Shown here: positions 34,501 to 47,086 of the stretch, in pieces
Position numbering within the stretch: position 1 is the stretch's first letter
Layout of the letters: each line of letters opens with the position of its first letter
Source: Lysobacteraceae bacterium NML95-0200
GTDB lineage: Bacteria; Pseudomonadota; Gammaproteobacteria; Xanthomonadales; Xanthomonadaceae
Reading direction: 5' to 3'
Assembly (NCBI GenBank): GCA_002798255.1
Contig: NWQQ01000020.1
Location: forward strand, 62,001 to 126,000
DNA: 64,000 bases
Translations under genes and position numbers: made by a program
Notes under the pieces: model-generated
Seen by the model: the letters and a program-made list of their open reading frames with translations, nothing else
What the model was told of the DNA's origin: nothing
The model's database searches: none

Positions 34501-35645
34501 TGACTGAGTGATTCCGGCAGCAGCGCATCGACAAAGGCTTCGGGGTCGAAGATGCGCAGGTCTTCCGGGCGCTCGCCAATGCCGGCGTAGCGGATGGGAA
34601 TGCCAAACTCGCGCGCCAGCGCAAACACCACGCCGCCCTTGGCGGTGCCGTCCAGCTTGGTGACCACAAGCCCGGTGACCGGTACCTTGGCATTGAAGGC
34701 GCGCAGCTGCGAAATCGCGTTCTGCCCGGTGGTGCCGTCAATCACCATCAGCACTTCATGCGGAATGCCCGCGCCATGCTTGCCCAGCACGCGCACGATT
34801 TTGCCCAGCTCGTCCATCAGCCCACCCTGGGTATGCAGGCGGCCTGCGGTATCGGCAATCAGGATGCTGCTGCCGCGCGCCCTGGCAGAAGAATAGGCAT
34901 CGAACGCCACCGCGGCGGCATCGGCATCCTGTCCCTGCGCCACCACATGCACGCCATTGCGCTCGCCCCAGGCCTGCAACTGCGCCACGGCGGCAGCGCG
35001 GAAGGTATCGCCTGCCGCCAGCATGATTTGATGGCCATCCTGGCTGAAGCGGCGCGCCAGTTTGCCGATGGTGGTGGTCTTGCCCACGCCATTGACGCCG
35101 ATGGTAAGGATGACGAACGGGCGCGCGTTGCGGTCGATTTGCAGCGGCTTGGCGACCGGGCGCAACATCGCAATCAGGTCTTCGCGCAGTGCCGCCAGCA
35201 GCGCGCTGGCATCGGCAAATTCGCGGCGATTCATGCGCGTGCGCAGGTCTTCCACCAGCGTGGTGGTGGCCTTGATGCCGACATCGGCGGTCAGCAGCGC
35301 GGTTTCGATTTCTTCCAGCAAGCTCTCATCGAGCTTGGGATTGCGCGAGAACAGCCCGCCCAGGCTCTTGGCAAAGCTGCTGCCCTTGAGGCGCTCGCGC
35401 CAGCCGATTTTGCCGGCGGGCGCTGCCGGTGCGGCATGGGCATAGTCCGGGTCGTCGGCGCTGCTTGCGGGTGCGGCTTCCGCTGGCGGTGTCGGCGCCT
35501 GAGTTTTTTCAGCTTCCGGCGCGGGTGTGGGCGGAACAAATGGAATATCGCTGAGCACCGGCTCTGCCGTGACCGGCGGAGCAGTGGGTTGTTCGGCAGG
35601 TTTTTCGCTTTCAGCAGGCTTTTTGCGCCAGAACCAGTTAACCAT
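34497..35645 (-). CDS. ftsY: Signal recognition particle receptor FtsY
   Basis: A 382-residue SRP receptor GTPase. The first 80 residues are an acidic, Pro/Ala-rich A domain for membrane association. The NG domain follows with G1 GVNGVGKTT at 183-191, G3 DTAGR at 265-269 and G4 TKLDG at 329-333. It docks ribosome-SRP complexes on the inner membrane. The start is ATG 35645 (MVNWFWRKK). It is the first gene of the leftward ftsY-asmA-mutY-yggX unit and is divergent from rsmD. Confidence 0.96.
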   Translation of the reverse strand: MVNWFWRKKPAESEKPAEQPTAPPVTAEPVLSDIPFVPPTPAPEAEKTQAPTPPAEAAPASSADDPDYAHAAPAAPAGKIGWRERLKGSSFAKSLGGLFSRNPKLDESLLEEIETALLTADVGIKATTTLVEDLRTRMNRREFADASALLAALREDLIAMLRPVAKPLQIDRNARPFVILTIGVNGVGKTTTIGKLARRFSQDGHQIMLAAGDTFRAAAVAQLQAWGERNGVHVVAQGQDADAAAVAFDAYSSARARGSSILIADTAGRLHTQGGLMDELGKIVRVLGKHGAGIPHEVLMVIDGTTGQNAISQLRAFNAKVPVTGLVVTKLDGTAKGGVVFALAREFGIPIRYAGIGERPEDLRIFDPEAFVDALLPESLSQ

Positions 35646-35699
35646 GTGCGGTCGGTTGTCGGAAAATACGCGCATGGTAGCACTGGGCATCAGTTTGTC

Positions 35700-36290
35700 A
35701 TGAGCAAATCTCTTTCTTCTTCGGCCAGGGGCGCAGGCGCTGTGCGCATCATCGCCGGACGCTGGCGAGGCAGTCGCCTGACGGTGGCCGATGCGCCGGG
35801 CTTGCGGCCGACTTCCGACCGGGTGCGCGAAACCCTGTTCAATTGGCTGATGCCGTATCTGCCGGGCGCGACCGTGCTGGATGCCTTTGCCGGAAGCGGT
35901 GCACTGGGGTTTGAAGCCGCCTCGCGCGGCGCGGCGCAGGTCGTGCTGCTGGAGCGCGAGCCACGGCTTGTGCAGAGTCTTGCCCAGCAGATGCAAAAAC
36001 TTGAAGGCGCGCATGAGGTGGTCAACGTTTTGCCGGGCGATACGCTCAGCCTGTTGCCGACCCTGGCGCAGCAGGGGCAGCGGTTCGACATCGCCTTCAT
36101 CGACCCGCCGTTTGCCGAAAACCTGTGGGAGCGGGTTTTGCCGCAGCTGTTGCCGCTGATGAATACAGGCGGGATGCTATATGTGGAAATGCCCAAGAAC
36201 GCGCCGCCAGCGGTTTTGCCGCAAGACTGGCAGTTGCATCGCGAGATTGCCACCCGTGAAATGGTGGGGCGGCTCTATCGCCGTGACTGA
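35700..36290 (+). CDS. rsmD: 16S rRNA (guanine-966-N2)-methyltransferase
   Basis: A 196-residue methyltransferase acting on 30S precursors. It has the family opening RIIAGRWRGSRLTV, then GLRPTSDRVRETLFNWL, motif I VLDAFAGSGALGFEAASRGA and the catalytic FIDPPF (in the place of the usual DPPY). The start is ATG 35700; ftsY begins 54 bases away on the other strand. Confidence 0.94.
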   Translation: MSKSLSSSARGAGAVRIIAGRWRGSRLTVADAPGLRPTSDRVRETLFNWLMPYLPGATVLDAFAGSGALGFEAASRGAAQVVLLEREPRLVQSLAQQMQKLEGAHEVVNVLPGDTLSLLPTLAQQGQRFDIAFIDPPFAENLWERVLPQLLPLMNTGGMLYVEMPKNAPPAVLPQDWQLHREIATREMVGRLYRRD

Positions 36291-36848
<558 letters not shown>

Positions 36849-36860
36849 CCGGAAAACACC

Positions 36861-37364
36861 ATGAAAAACACCCAACGTCTGCTTCTCGTTGCTTGCCTTG
36901 CCGCCCTTTCCCTTGCTGCCTGCAAAAAGGAAGAAGCCGCTCCCGTGGAGGCCGCTCCCGTGCAGGTTTCCGTGCCTGCCGGTGAAGACCGCATGGAATG
37001 GCAGGCTTATCTGGGCTCGATTGCCGAAGCCAATATGGACGGCATCACCAATTCGCCGTATGCCTATTTCCTGCCTGCGGCCAGCAGCGAGGACTTCCAG
37101 GGCGAATATGAGCGCCTGCTCGAGCGCGTGCAGATGGATATTTCGCGCGGCATCGTCGGCGGCAATATGCTGATGTTCGGCTCGCCGCATTCTTCTGCCA
37201 CGCAACTGGCTGACCTGGTGGTCGAGGGCTTCAAGGACACCAAGCCCAACACCATGAAGGATGTGAAAGTGGTGTTCATTGGCAATCCCGCAGACAAGGA
37301 TCGCGTGGGCGAGGCCGTGACCCCGGCCGGTGTGAATTACATTTTTGTTTCCACCGCCAAGTAA
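36861..37364 (+). CDS. Hypothetical lipoprotein
   Basis: A 167-residue exported lipoprotein. MKNTQRLLLVACLAALSLAAC gives a signal with the lipobox LAAC and Lys at +2 and +3 after Cys (CKKEE). Lys at +2 is no inner-membrane retention signal, so outer-membrane sorting is likely. The mature part has an Ala/Pro/Glu linker then a mixed alpha/beta domain (GGNMLMFGSPHSSATQLADL, then VKVVFIGNPADKDRV). Function unknown. It lies 12 bases after coaD. Confidence 0.82.
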   Translation: MKNTQRLLLVACLAALSLAACKKEEAAPVEAAPVQVSVPAGEDRMEWQAYLGSIAEANMDGITNSPYAYFLPAASSEDFQGEYERLLERVQMDISRGIVGGNMLMFGSPHSSATQLADLVVEGFKDTKPNTMKDVKVVFIGNPADKDRVGEAVTPAGVNYIFVSTAK

Positions 37365-37374
37365 TGGTGACTGA

Positions 37375-39427
<2,053 letters not shown>

Positions 39428-39431
<4 letters not shown>

Positions 39432-40312
39432 AACTCTGGTCGATTCTTGGCAATTCGCAAAAACTCGATGGCGGGGCGATGTTCGGCAATGCACCGCGCG
39501 CGCTGTGGGAAAAATGGCTGCCCGCCGACGAACTCAACCGCGTGCCATTAGCCTGTCGCGCCCTGCTTGCCAGCGGTCTGAACGGAAAAAACGTGCTGTT
39601 TGAAACCGGCATCGGCGCCTTTTTCGAGCCAAAGATGCGCGAGCGCTACGGCGTGCAGGAAAGCCGGCATGTGCTGCTGGAGTCTTTGCAGGCTGCAGGC
39701 TTTGACCATCAGGACATCGACGTGGTGGTGCTTTCGCATCTGCATTTCGACCACGCAGGCGGGCTGCTGGCGCCGTGGGCAGAAGGCGCCGAGCCGCAAC
39801 TGTTGTTCCCCAATGCCCGGTTTCTGGTCAGCCGCGGCTGCTGGCAGCGTGCACTTGCCCCGCACCCGCGTGACCGCGCCAGTTTCATTCCAGGCCTCAC
39901 CGATTTGCTCGAAGCAAGTGGCCGGCTGGAGATTGTCGAGGGCGAATATTCGCAAGCGCTGGGACAAACCGTGCGCTTCCACTACAGCGACGGCCATACA
40001 CCGGGGCTGATGCTGGCAGAAATACTGGGGCCAGAAGTGGACGGCGAATCACGCGGCGGCCTCCTGTTCTGCGCCGACCTGATTCCCGGCAAACCCTGGG
40101 TGCATGTGCCCATCACCATGGGCTATGACCGCAATGCCGAGCTTTTAATCGACGAAAAACAGCGCCTGCTTGAAGACCTGTTGCAACGCGATGTGCGCCT
40201 GTACTTCACCCACGACCCGCACTGCGCCATGGCAAGCCTTGCCCGCGACGAGCGCGGCCGTTTCGCCACACGCGAAGAAACCGCCGGACTCAACGGCCTG
40301 GAGTTTTTGTAA
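39428..40312 (+). CDS. MBL-fold metallohydrolase
   Basis: A 294-residue metallo-beta-lactamase-fold enzyme. It has the metal motif [10 protein letters not shown], a second histidine in SDGHTPG, the bridging Asp in LLFCADLIP and a late His in YFTHDP. These are all ligands for a dinuclear zinc or iron site. The substrate is unknown; quorum-type lactonases and other MBL hydrolases share this layout. It is coupled to ggt by a 4-base overlap and has no signal peptide. Confidence 0.87.
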
Positions 40313-40373
40313 CTACGCAGACCATGCCTCTTGCAAGTCTGTACGCCGTGATGTCCGGAGCTTTTTGTAGTCA

Positions 40374-40402
40374 TTGCGCTGTTGGACAAGTTCCGGTATA
40401 CT
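40374..40402 (+). promoter_or_regulatory. Probable promoter of the rpmI-rplT operon
   Basis: -35 TTGCGC at 40374-40379, a 17-base spacer, and -10 TATACT at 40397-40402. It gives a transcript with a leader of about 130 bases. Confidence 0.6.
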
Positions 40403-40408
40403 GCACTG

Positions 40409-40538
40409 CTTCCCGCAAGTCGGGAGATTGGACCCGCCTGCAGCCTTGCAGGCCACAAACCGTTCAGGGCAGGATGGAAAGAGCAGAGCGCATGCCCTGC
40501 CGCCTTGGATAGTCATAAACCAAAGACAGGACATCACC
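40409..40538 (+). promoter_or_regulatory. Structured rpmI leader (candidate L20 autoregulation site)
   Basis: Three hairpins can be drawn in the leader: TCCCG/CGGGA near the start, CCTGCA/TGCAGG in the middle, and GGCAGG/CCTGCC closing a larger loop just before rpmI. The rpmI-rplT leader is the known L20 control site in E. coli and other bacteria. That this leader works the same way is inference. Confidence 0.4.
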
Positions 40539-40736
40539 ATGCCCAAGATCAAGTCGCATCGTGCTGCCGGCAAGCGGTTCAAGAAGACCGCCAGCGGCAA
40601 GTTCAAGCGTGGCAGCGCCAACCGCAGCCACATCCTCACCAAGAAGGCCACCAAACGCAAACGCGATCTGCGTCAGCCCGCCTATGTGCGTGCTGAAGAT
40701 GCAGGCCGCATCAAGCGCCAATTGCCCTACGCCTGA
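40539..40736 (+). CDS. rpmI: 50S ribosomal protein L35
   Basis: A 65-residue very basic protein: [20 protein letters not shown], continuing through the conserved [12 protein letters not shown]. Standard length. It is 19 bases upstream of rplT. The gene usually found just upstream, infC, is absent here and replaced by an MBL hydrolase gene. Confidence 0.98.
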   Translation: MPKIKSHRAAGKRFKKTASGKFKRGSANRSHILTKKATKRKRDLRQPAYVRAEDAGRIKRQLPYA

Positions 40737-40755
40737 GCCAGAGGAGAACTGAAAC

Positions 40756-41115
40756 ATGGCACGAGTCAAACGTGGCGTGACCGCACGCCGTCGTCACAAG
40801 AAAATCATCTCCCAGGCCAAGGGCTACTACAACGCCCGCCGCAAGGTGTTCCGCGTTGCCAAGCAGGCGGTCACCAAGGCGCAGCAGTACGCCTATATCG
40901 GCCGCAAGCTGAAGAAGCGCCAGTTCCGCAGCCTGTGGATTGCCCGTATCAACGCCGGTGCGCGCGCCAACGGCCTGTCCTACAGCCGCTTCATGAACGG
41001 TCTGTTGAAAGCCGGTATCACCCTGGATCGCAAAGTGCTGGCCGATATCGCCGTGCACGATGCAGCCGGTTTTGCTGCACTGGTGGAAAAGGCCAAGGGC
41101 GCCCTTGCTGCCTGA
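40756..41115 (+). CDS. rplT: 50S ribosomal protein L20
   Basis: A 119-residue protein: [20 protein letters not shown], then [19 protein letters not shown] and the C-terminal globular domain that also binds the operon leader in bacteria with L20 autoregulation. GAGGAG precedes the start. Confidence 0.98.
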   Translation: MARVKRGVTARRRHKKIISQAKGYYNARRKVFRVAKQAVTKAQQYAYIGRKLKKRQFRSLWIARINAGARANGLSYSRFMNGLLKAGITLDRKVLADIAVHDAAGFAALVEKAKGALAA

Positions 41116-42228
<1,113 letters not shown>

Positions 42229-42243
42229 GGGTGAGAGAGCATC

Positions 42244-44619
42244 ATGAAATTCTCTGAAAACTGGCTGCGCGAACATATCCGTACCGATGCCAGCCGCGAG
42301 CAGCTGGCCGCTGCGCTGACCGCGATTGGTCTGGAGGTGGAAGAGCTCACCGTACTGGGCGAAGGCTTGGCGCATGTGGTGGTGGCGCAGATTGTCAGCG
42401 CCGTCAAGCACCCGGAAGCCGACCGCCTGCAAGTGTGTGAAGTGGATGCGGGCGCACATGGCCGCCTGCAAATCGTGTGCGGCGCACCCAATGCCCGTGC
42501 GGGTCTGAAAGCGCCGCTGGCGATGCTGGGCGCACAGTTGGGCGATATCAAAATCAAGGCGGCCAAACTGCGTGGCGTGGAATCGAACGGCATGCTGTGC
42601 TCGGCCAGGGAGCTGGGGCTGGATGCCGATGCCAGTGGCCTGATGGAACTGCCCGAAGACGCGCCAGTCGGCACGCCAATTGCCGAATACCTGGGGCTGC
42701 CCGATAGCAGCATCGAACTCAAACTCACCCCGAACCGCGCCGACTGCTTCGGTATCCGCGGTATCGCCTTTGACGTGGCGGCCGCCACCGGCAGCGAAGT
42801 CAGCCATTTTGAAATCCCTGCCGTGCCTGCACACAGCACGGCCAAGCTGGAAGTGACGCTGGCCGCCGGTGCGGATGCGCCGCGTTACCTTGGGCGGGTG
42901 ATTGAAGGCGTGAATGGCGCGGCGAAAACCCCGCTGTGGATGGCCGAACGCCTGCGCCGCAGCGGTATCCGTCCGCTGAGTTTCCTGGTGGATGTCACCC
43001 AGTACGTGATGCTGGAGCTGGGGCAGCCGATGCACGCCTTTGACCGCGACCTGCTGCAAGGCTCGATATCGGTGCGCCATGCGCGCGCGGGTGAGTCGCT
43101 GAAATTGCTGGATGGCCGCGATGTGCGGCTCGATGAAAACTTCCTGCTGATTACCGATGCCGACCGCCCGGTGGCGCTGGCAGGCGTGATGGGCGGCTTT
43201 GACAGCCGCGTGACTGATGCGACCGGCAATGTGTTTCTGGAGGCTGCGCATTTTGCCCCCGCCGCCATCATTGGCCGCAGCCGCAAGCTCGGCCTGCATA
43301 CTGATGCTGCGCACCGCTTTGAGCGCGGCGTGGACCCGGAATTGCCGCGCGCGGCGATTGAGCGCGCCACCGCCTTGATTCTGGAGATTGCAGGCGGCAG
43401 CGCCGGGCCGGTAGTGGAAGCCGTGCACGAAGCGGATTTGCCAAGGCCCGCCACCCTGTTGCTGCGCCGCGCGCGCATTGCCCGGGTGCTGGGTATCGAG
43501 GTGGAGGATGCAGAAGTCGCGCGCATCATGCGCGCGCTGGGCTTTGCTGTGGACACTACCGCAGACGGTTGGCGCATCACCCCGCCAGCGCGGCGCTTTG
43601 ATATCGCCCTGGAAGAAGACCTGATTGAAGAAATCGCCCGCATCCACGGCTATGACCGCATCCCGGTGAAACTGCCTTCGGGCGCTGCACGGGTCATGGC
43701 AGCAGATGCCACGCGCGTGAGCGATGCCGGGCTGCGCCGCCAGTTGCTGGCACGTGACTGTCAGGAAGCCATCAACTATGCCTTTGTCGATGCGGCATTG
43801 CTTGAGAAATGGGGCATCGAAGGCGGTATCGCGCTTGCCAATCCGCTGAGCGCCGAGCTGGGGGTGATGCGGCCGATGCTGCTGCCGGGCTTGACCGCGG
43901 CGCTGGCGCGCAATGTACAGCGCCAGCAAAGCCGTGTGCGGCTGTTCGAGCTGGGGCGGGTGTTTGCCCGCGCCGGAGAGCAGGGGGCGGCGCCGCTGGA
44001 AACCCCGCGCATCGCTGCCGTGGTTTGTGGTAATGCCTGCGCCGAGCAGTGGGGCGAGCCAGGCCGTGGCGTGGACTTTCATGACCTGAAGGGTGATTTG
44101 CAGTCGCTGGCAGCCCTGTCCGGTGCGTGCCTTGAGTTCCGCCGCAGCACGCAGGGCTTCGGGCATCCGGGGCGCTCGGCGGATGTGTACCGCGATGGCG
44201 AATGCATCGGCTGGCTGGGCGAGCTGCATCCGCGGCTGCTGTCCGCCCTGGGGCTGGATACCGCCGTGCTGGGCTTTGAGCTGGACTTGGCGGCCATCGC
44301 CCGGCGTGGCGCGTCGCAGGCCGAAACCACATCGCGGTTCCCCTCGGTGCGCCGTGACCTGGCGCTGCTGGTGCCGGAGGCGCTGCCATGGCAGCAGCTT
44401 GCCGACACCGTGCATCAGGCCGCAGGCGTGTTGTTGCGCGAATTGCGGCTGTTTGACGTATATCGCGGCAAAGGCGTGGAGCCGGGCTTCAAGAGCCTTG
44501 CCATAGGCTTGATTTTGCAGGAAGAATCGCGCACTCTCACCGACTCGGACGTGGATGCGAGCATGGCAGCGGTCATCAGCGCGCTGGGCAGAGAACATGG
44601 CGTCAAAATCAGGGAATAA
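42244..44619 (+). CDS. pheT: Phenylalanyl-tRNA synthetase beta subunit
   Basis: A 791-residue beta subunit of normal length. It has the EMAP/OB tRNA-binding domain (about 40-150, VKHPEADRLQVCEVDAG), B3/B4 editing domain (LTPNRADCFGIRGIAFDVAA), B5 domain, catalytic-like core, and the C-terminal ferredoxin-like anticodon domain (SRFPSVRRDLALLVPEALPW). Confidence 0.97.
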   Translation: MKFSENWLREHIRTDASREQLAAALTAIGLEVEELTVLGEGLAHVVVAQIVSAVKHPEADRLQVCEVDAGAHGRLQIVCGAPNARAGLKAPLAMLGAQLGDIKIKAAKLRGVESNGMLCSARELGLDADASGLMELPEDAPVGTPIAEYLGLPDSSIELKLTPNRADCFGIRGIAFDVAAATGSEVSHFEIPAVPAHSTAKLEVTLAAGADAPRYLGRVIEGVNGAAKTPLWMAERLRRSGIRPLSFLVDVTQYVMLELGQPMHAFDRDLLQGSISVRHARAGESLKLLDGRDVRLDENFLLITDADRPVALAGVMGGFDSRVTDATGNVFLEAAHFAPAAIIGRSRKLGLHTDAAHRFERGVDPELPRAAIERATALILEIAGGSAGPVVEAVHEADLPRPATLLLRRARIARVLGIEVEDAEVARIMRALGFAVDTTADGWRITPPARRFDIALEEDLIEEIARIHGYDRIPVKLPSGAARVMAADATRVSDAGLRRQLLARDCQEAINYAFVDAALLEKWGIEGGIALANPLSAELGVMRPMLLPGLTAALARNVQRQQSRVRLFELGRVFARAGEQGAAPLETPRIAAVVCGNACAEQWGEPGRGVDFHDLKGDLQSLAALSGACLEFRRSTQGFGHPGRSADVYRDGECIGWLGELHPRLLSALGLDTAVLGFELDLAAIARRGASQAETTSRFPSVRRDLALLVPEALPWQQLADTVHQAAGVLLRELRLFDVYRGKGVEPGFKSLAIGLILQEESRTLTDSDVDASMAAVISALGREHGVKIRE

Positions 44620-44625
44620 GCAGGC

Positions 44626-44922
44626 ATGGCACTGACTAAAGCAGAAATGGCCGAACAGTTGTTCGAGCAAGTCGGCCTCAACAAGCGCGAGGCAAAAGAG
44701 TTTGTCGATGCGTTTTTTGAAACCCTGAGCGACGGGCTGGCCTCTGGGCGCCAGGTCAAACTTTCGGGCTTTGGCAATTTTGACTTGCGCCGCAAGAGTC
44801 CGCGTCCGGGGCGCAACCCCAAAACGGGTGAAGAAGTCCCAATCAGCGCCCGTACCGTGGTGACATTCCGCCCGGGTCAGAAACTGAAGGAGAGAGTGGA
44901 AGCCTATGCTGGACCCAGGTAG
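44626..44922 (+). CDS. ihfA: Integration host factor alpha subunit
   Basis: A 98-residue IHF-alpha: [20 protein letters not shown], then [14 protein letters not shown] and the DNA-intercalating arm with [17 protein letters not shown]. It bends DNA for recombination and transcription, and would be the partner of a lambda-type integrase such as the one 1.5 kb away. The next gene overlaps its 3' end by 17 bases. Confidence 0.97.
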   Translation: MALTKAEMAEQLFEQVGLNKREAKEFVDAFFETLSDGLASGRQVKLSGFGNFDLRRKSPRPGRNPKTGEEVPISARTVVTFRPGQKLKERVEAYAGPR

Positions 44923-45262
44923 TAACAAAGAGCTTCCGCCGATTCCGGCCAAACGCTACTTCACCATCGGTGAAGTCAGCGAGCTGTGCGATGTCAAGCC
45001 GCATGTGCTGCGTTACTGGGAGACTGAATTCCCCAGCCTCTCACCGGACAAGCGCCGTGGTAACCGTCGCTACTATCAGCGCCATGACGTCCTGAAAATC
45101 CGCCAGATTCGCAGCTTGCTGTACGAGCAGGGCTATACCATTGGCGGCGCCAGGCAGCGGCTTGAAAGCGGCGAGGGCAGGCAGGAAGCGGCGCTTCCGG
45201 TCGAGCTGATTCGCCAGATGCGGCAGGAGCTGGAAGAAGTTTTGCAATTGTTGCAGCGTTGA
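44906..45262 (+). CDS. MerR-family transcriptional regulator
   Basis: A 118-residue regulator: winged-helix [20 protein letters not shown], then [20 protein letters not shown] and a C-terminal helix ([15 protein letters not shown]) for dimerisation. It lacks metal-binding cysteines. It belongs to the group found directly after ihfA, whose target is not established. It overlaps ihfA by 17 bases. Confidence 0.92.
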   Translation: MLDPGSNKELPPIPAKRYFTIGEVSELCDVKPHVLRYWETEFPSLSPDKRRGNRRYYQRHDVLKIRQIRSLLYEQGYTIGGARQRLESGEGRQEAALPVELIRQMRQELEEVLQLLQR

Positions 45263-45281
45263 GCCGAACTTCGGCTATAAT
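45251..45281 (+). promoter_or_regulatory. Probable promoter of tRNA-Pro
   Basis: A perfect -10 TATAAT at 45276-45281 with a -35-like TTGCAG at 45251-45256 and a long 19-base spacer. It lies across the 3' end of the merR-type gene. Confidence 0.55.
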
Positions 45282-45293
45282 GTCCGGCCTTTC

Positions 45294-45370
45294 CGGGGTA
45301 TAGCGCAGCCTGGTAGCGCACTTGTCTGGGGGACAAGTGGTCGTCGGTTCGAATCCGGCTACCCCGACCA
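45294..45370 (+). tRNA. tRNA-Pro(GGG), prophage attachment site
   Basis: A 77-base tRNA with encoded CCA. CTTGT/ACAAG closes the loop CTGGGGG, giving anticodon GGG. The acceptor stem CGGGGTA/TACCCCG is perfect. The integrase gene starts its 3' end 83 bases downstream, so the tRNA 3' half is the likely left attachment core. Confidence 0.97.
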
Positions 45371-45387
45371 AAAACATAAACAAAATC

Positions 45388-45421
45388 AGCGGCTTGTGGA
45401 TGCGTCCCGAGTCGCTTTTTT
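45388..45421 (+). terminator. Terminator after tRNA-Pro
   Basis: AGCGGCT pairs with AGTCGCT (one G-T pair) over a 15-base loop, followed by six Ts. It may have arrived with the phage. Confidence 0.6.
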
Positions 45422-45426
45422 GTTTG

Positions 45427-45457
45427 CACCCTATTTCCACCCTATTTCCACCCTATC
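45427..45457. repeat. Tandem 11-bp repeats, candidate integrase arm sites
   Basis: CACCCTATTTC occurs twice in direct tandem (45427-45437 and 45438-45448), followed by a shortened CACCCTATC (45449-45457) that overlaps the integrase stop. Clustered short direct repeats next to an att core fit arm-type binding sites of lambda-class integrases. Confidence 0.55.
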
Positions 45458-46553
45458 GCTTGAGGGTGAGCCCCGGCGCAACATCTGTCCATGGCAGGTC
45501 GTGACCGTCCAGATATACCTCGGTCATGTTGAGGCTGCCGTGACCCATCAGCGCCTGAACCTGCTGCTTTGTCCATCCGGCTTCACTTATCAAGAGGGCG
45601 CCGCCCAGGCTACGAATTTCATGGAAGGTGGGTGGGTTATCGCCTGTGATGCCCAGGCTCTCACGCACATCTGCAAAGGCGCGAGTGATTTGCTCTGGCA
45701 GCAATTGGGTATGGTGCTCACGGTGTGCGGCGCGCATTTCCCTTGGCCTGGCCTTGCCCGGCATGCGGTGAATCAGGTAGGGCGATACGACGTTATCCCG
45801 GCAGCGGGCAATCAGCGCTTGGAGTGTCGGTGTCATGCTGATGCGCAGTCGTACACTGGTGCTGCCTTCGGTCTTTTGGGGCACCACCCAGAGGGCGCCA
45901 TCGCGGATATCTTTGAACTGGGCAGCAGCCACATCTTCGCGGCGCAGCAGGGTAAGCAGCGATAAGTCCATAGCGTTTTGCAACCATGCAGGGGCAGCAG
46001 CATGGATGCGCTGGTATGTCTCAATGGTCAGGCGCTCACGCTTGCGTGAGTGAGCAAACTTGCGTGTTTGCTCCGCCGGGTTACTGTCAATCCAGCCCTC
46101 TTGCAATGCGCAGGCCAATATCCAGCCAAGCACCAGACGGTAGGTCTGGCGGCTGCGTGCAGACTCGGTAACGGTGCGGATATATTCGGCGCAGTCCTTG
46201 ACGGTCAAGCTTTCAAGCTCGCGTGTACCGAGGTCAGTCTCGATGCGGGCAATGAATACTGCATACCAGACAGCTGTCTTTTCTGCCCAGCCGCGACCGG
46301 GCATATCATCTTCGCGGAAGATACGGATGGCATCGGCCACGGTGTGCCGACCGCCGATAACCCGTCCGACCAAGTCGTTGCTTTGGGTTAACAGGGCATT
46401 GAGCTTTTTGGCAGCGGCAAATGCCTTGGCTTTATCCATGCCCATCCATGTTTCCTTGCGAGTGATGGGGTGGCGGTATTTGTAGCCGTTTCTGTTTGGA
46501 TAGAGATTATCCGGCCAGCCAGTACGGTTGCGGGCGCGCTTCCTGGGTGTCAT
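45453..46553 (-). CDS. int: Lambda-type tyrosine integrase
   Basis: A 366-residue site-specific recombinase. The N-terminal arm-binding domain has NLYPNRNGYKYRHPITRKE, matching the lambda Int arm domain. Catalytic residues can be placed as R204 (LLRREDV), K227, H311 and R314 (FHEIRSL), H338 (LMGHGS) and nucleophile Y347 (TEVYLDGH). It is the last gene of the leftward cluster, directly after xis. The complete catalytic set suggests activity. Confidence 0.95.
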   Translation of the reverse strand: MTPRKRARNRTGWPDNLYPNRNGYKYRHPITRKETWMGMDKAKAFAAAKKLNALLTQSNDLVGRVIGGRHTVADAIRIFREDDMPGRGWAEKTAVWYAVFIARIETDLGTRELESLTVKDCAEYIRTVTESARSRQTYRLVLGWILACALQEGWIDSNPAEQTRKFAHSRKRERLTIETYQRIHAAAPAWLQNAMDLSLLTLLRREDVAAAQFKDIRDGALWVVPQKTEGSTSVRLRISMTPTLQALIARCRDNVVSPYLIHRMPGKARPREMRAAHREHHTQLLPEQITRAFADVRESLGITGDNPPTFHEIRSLGGALLISEAGWTKQQVQALMGHGSLNMTEVYLDGHDLPWTDVAPGLTLKR

Positions 46554-46555
46554 GG

Positions 46556-46756
46556 TCAGGACTCTCCGGCCAGCACTCGCTCAACCAACGGGTCATTGGC
46601 CGCTGCAAATGCGTGCACATCGACATACCAGTTGCCACCTATTTTGCGACCGGGCAATTTGCCTTCGCGCAACCATCGCTGGAGGGTGGTGTCATGGGGG
46701 CGGCTGTCTTTGGAAAACGTGGTGTCTGCGAACTTTTTATAGTCAACCAGTTTCAT
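46556..46756 (-). CDS. xis: Excisionase-like protein
   Basis: A 66-residue winged-helix protein starting at ATG 46756 behind a strong AGGAGGT. The sequence DTTLQRWLREGKLPGRKIGG, then NWYVDVHAFAA, is the MerR-like/Xis fold, with a wing and a recognition helix. It is placed two bases before the int start. Function as directionality factor is inferred from position and size. Confidence 0.82.
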   Translation of the reverse strand: MKLVDYKKFADTTFSKDSRPHDTTLQRWLREGKLPGRKIGGNWYVDVHAFAAANDPLVERVLAGES

Positions 46757-47051
46757 GGTTACCTCCTGCATTTTCCGGCCACAGCAGCTTTTCGATTCGG
46801 TGCATGGTGTAACCCTCCCAATTCGCGGGGTCTGCATCGGCGCTGGCTGTGTTAGACAGCTCGGTGTGGATTTGCAGCAGCAGAGAGCGCATATCCGGCG
46901 CTGCGGCGATGAGGCGCGCATTTGCGACGGTGACGTCTTCACATTTTCCCGGAGCTACTGTGCAAATGTAGGGGCGGCTATCTGTGATGATTTCGGTATT
47001 TCCGTGCTCATCGGTCACGATATGCCACGGTCCTGGTGTGTGGCCACTCAT
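46743..47051 (-). CDS. Phage hypothetical protein (GPW...NARLIAAAPDM type)
   Basis: A 102-residue protein starting at ATG 47051 with GGAGG five bases upstream; a longer form from 47090 lacks a ribosome site. It has MSGHTPGPWHI near the start and ANARLIAAAPDM in the middle, a pattern seen in many small prophage proteins of unknown function. It overlaps xis by 14 bases. Confidence 0.82.
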   Translation of the reverse strand: MSGHTPGPWHIVTDEHGNTEIITDSRPYICTVAPGKCEDVTVANARLIAAAPDMRSLLLQIHTELSNTASADADPANWEGYTMHRIEKLLWPENAGGNHETG

Positions 47052-47086
47052 GCTCGCCTCCGGCTTTGGAGTGCTATTGGTGTGGC

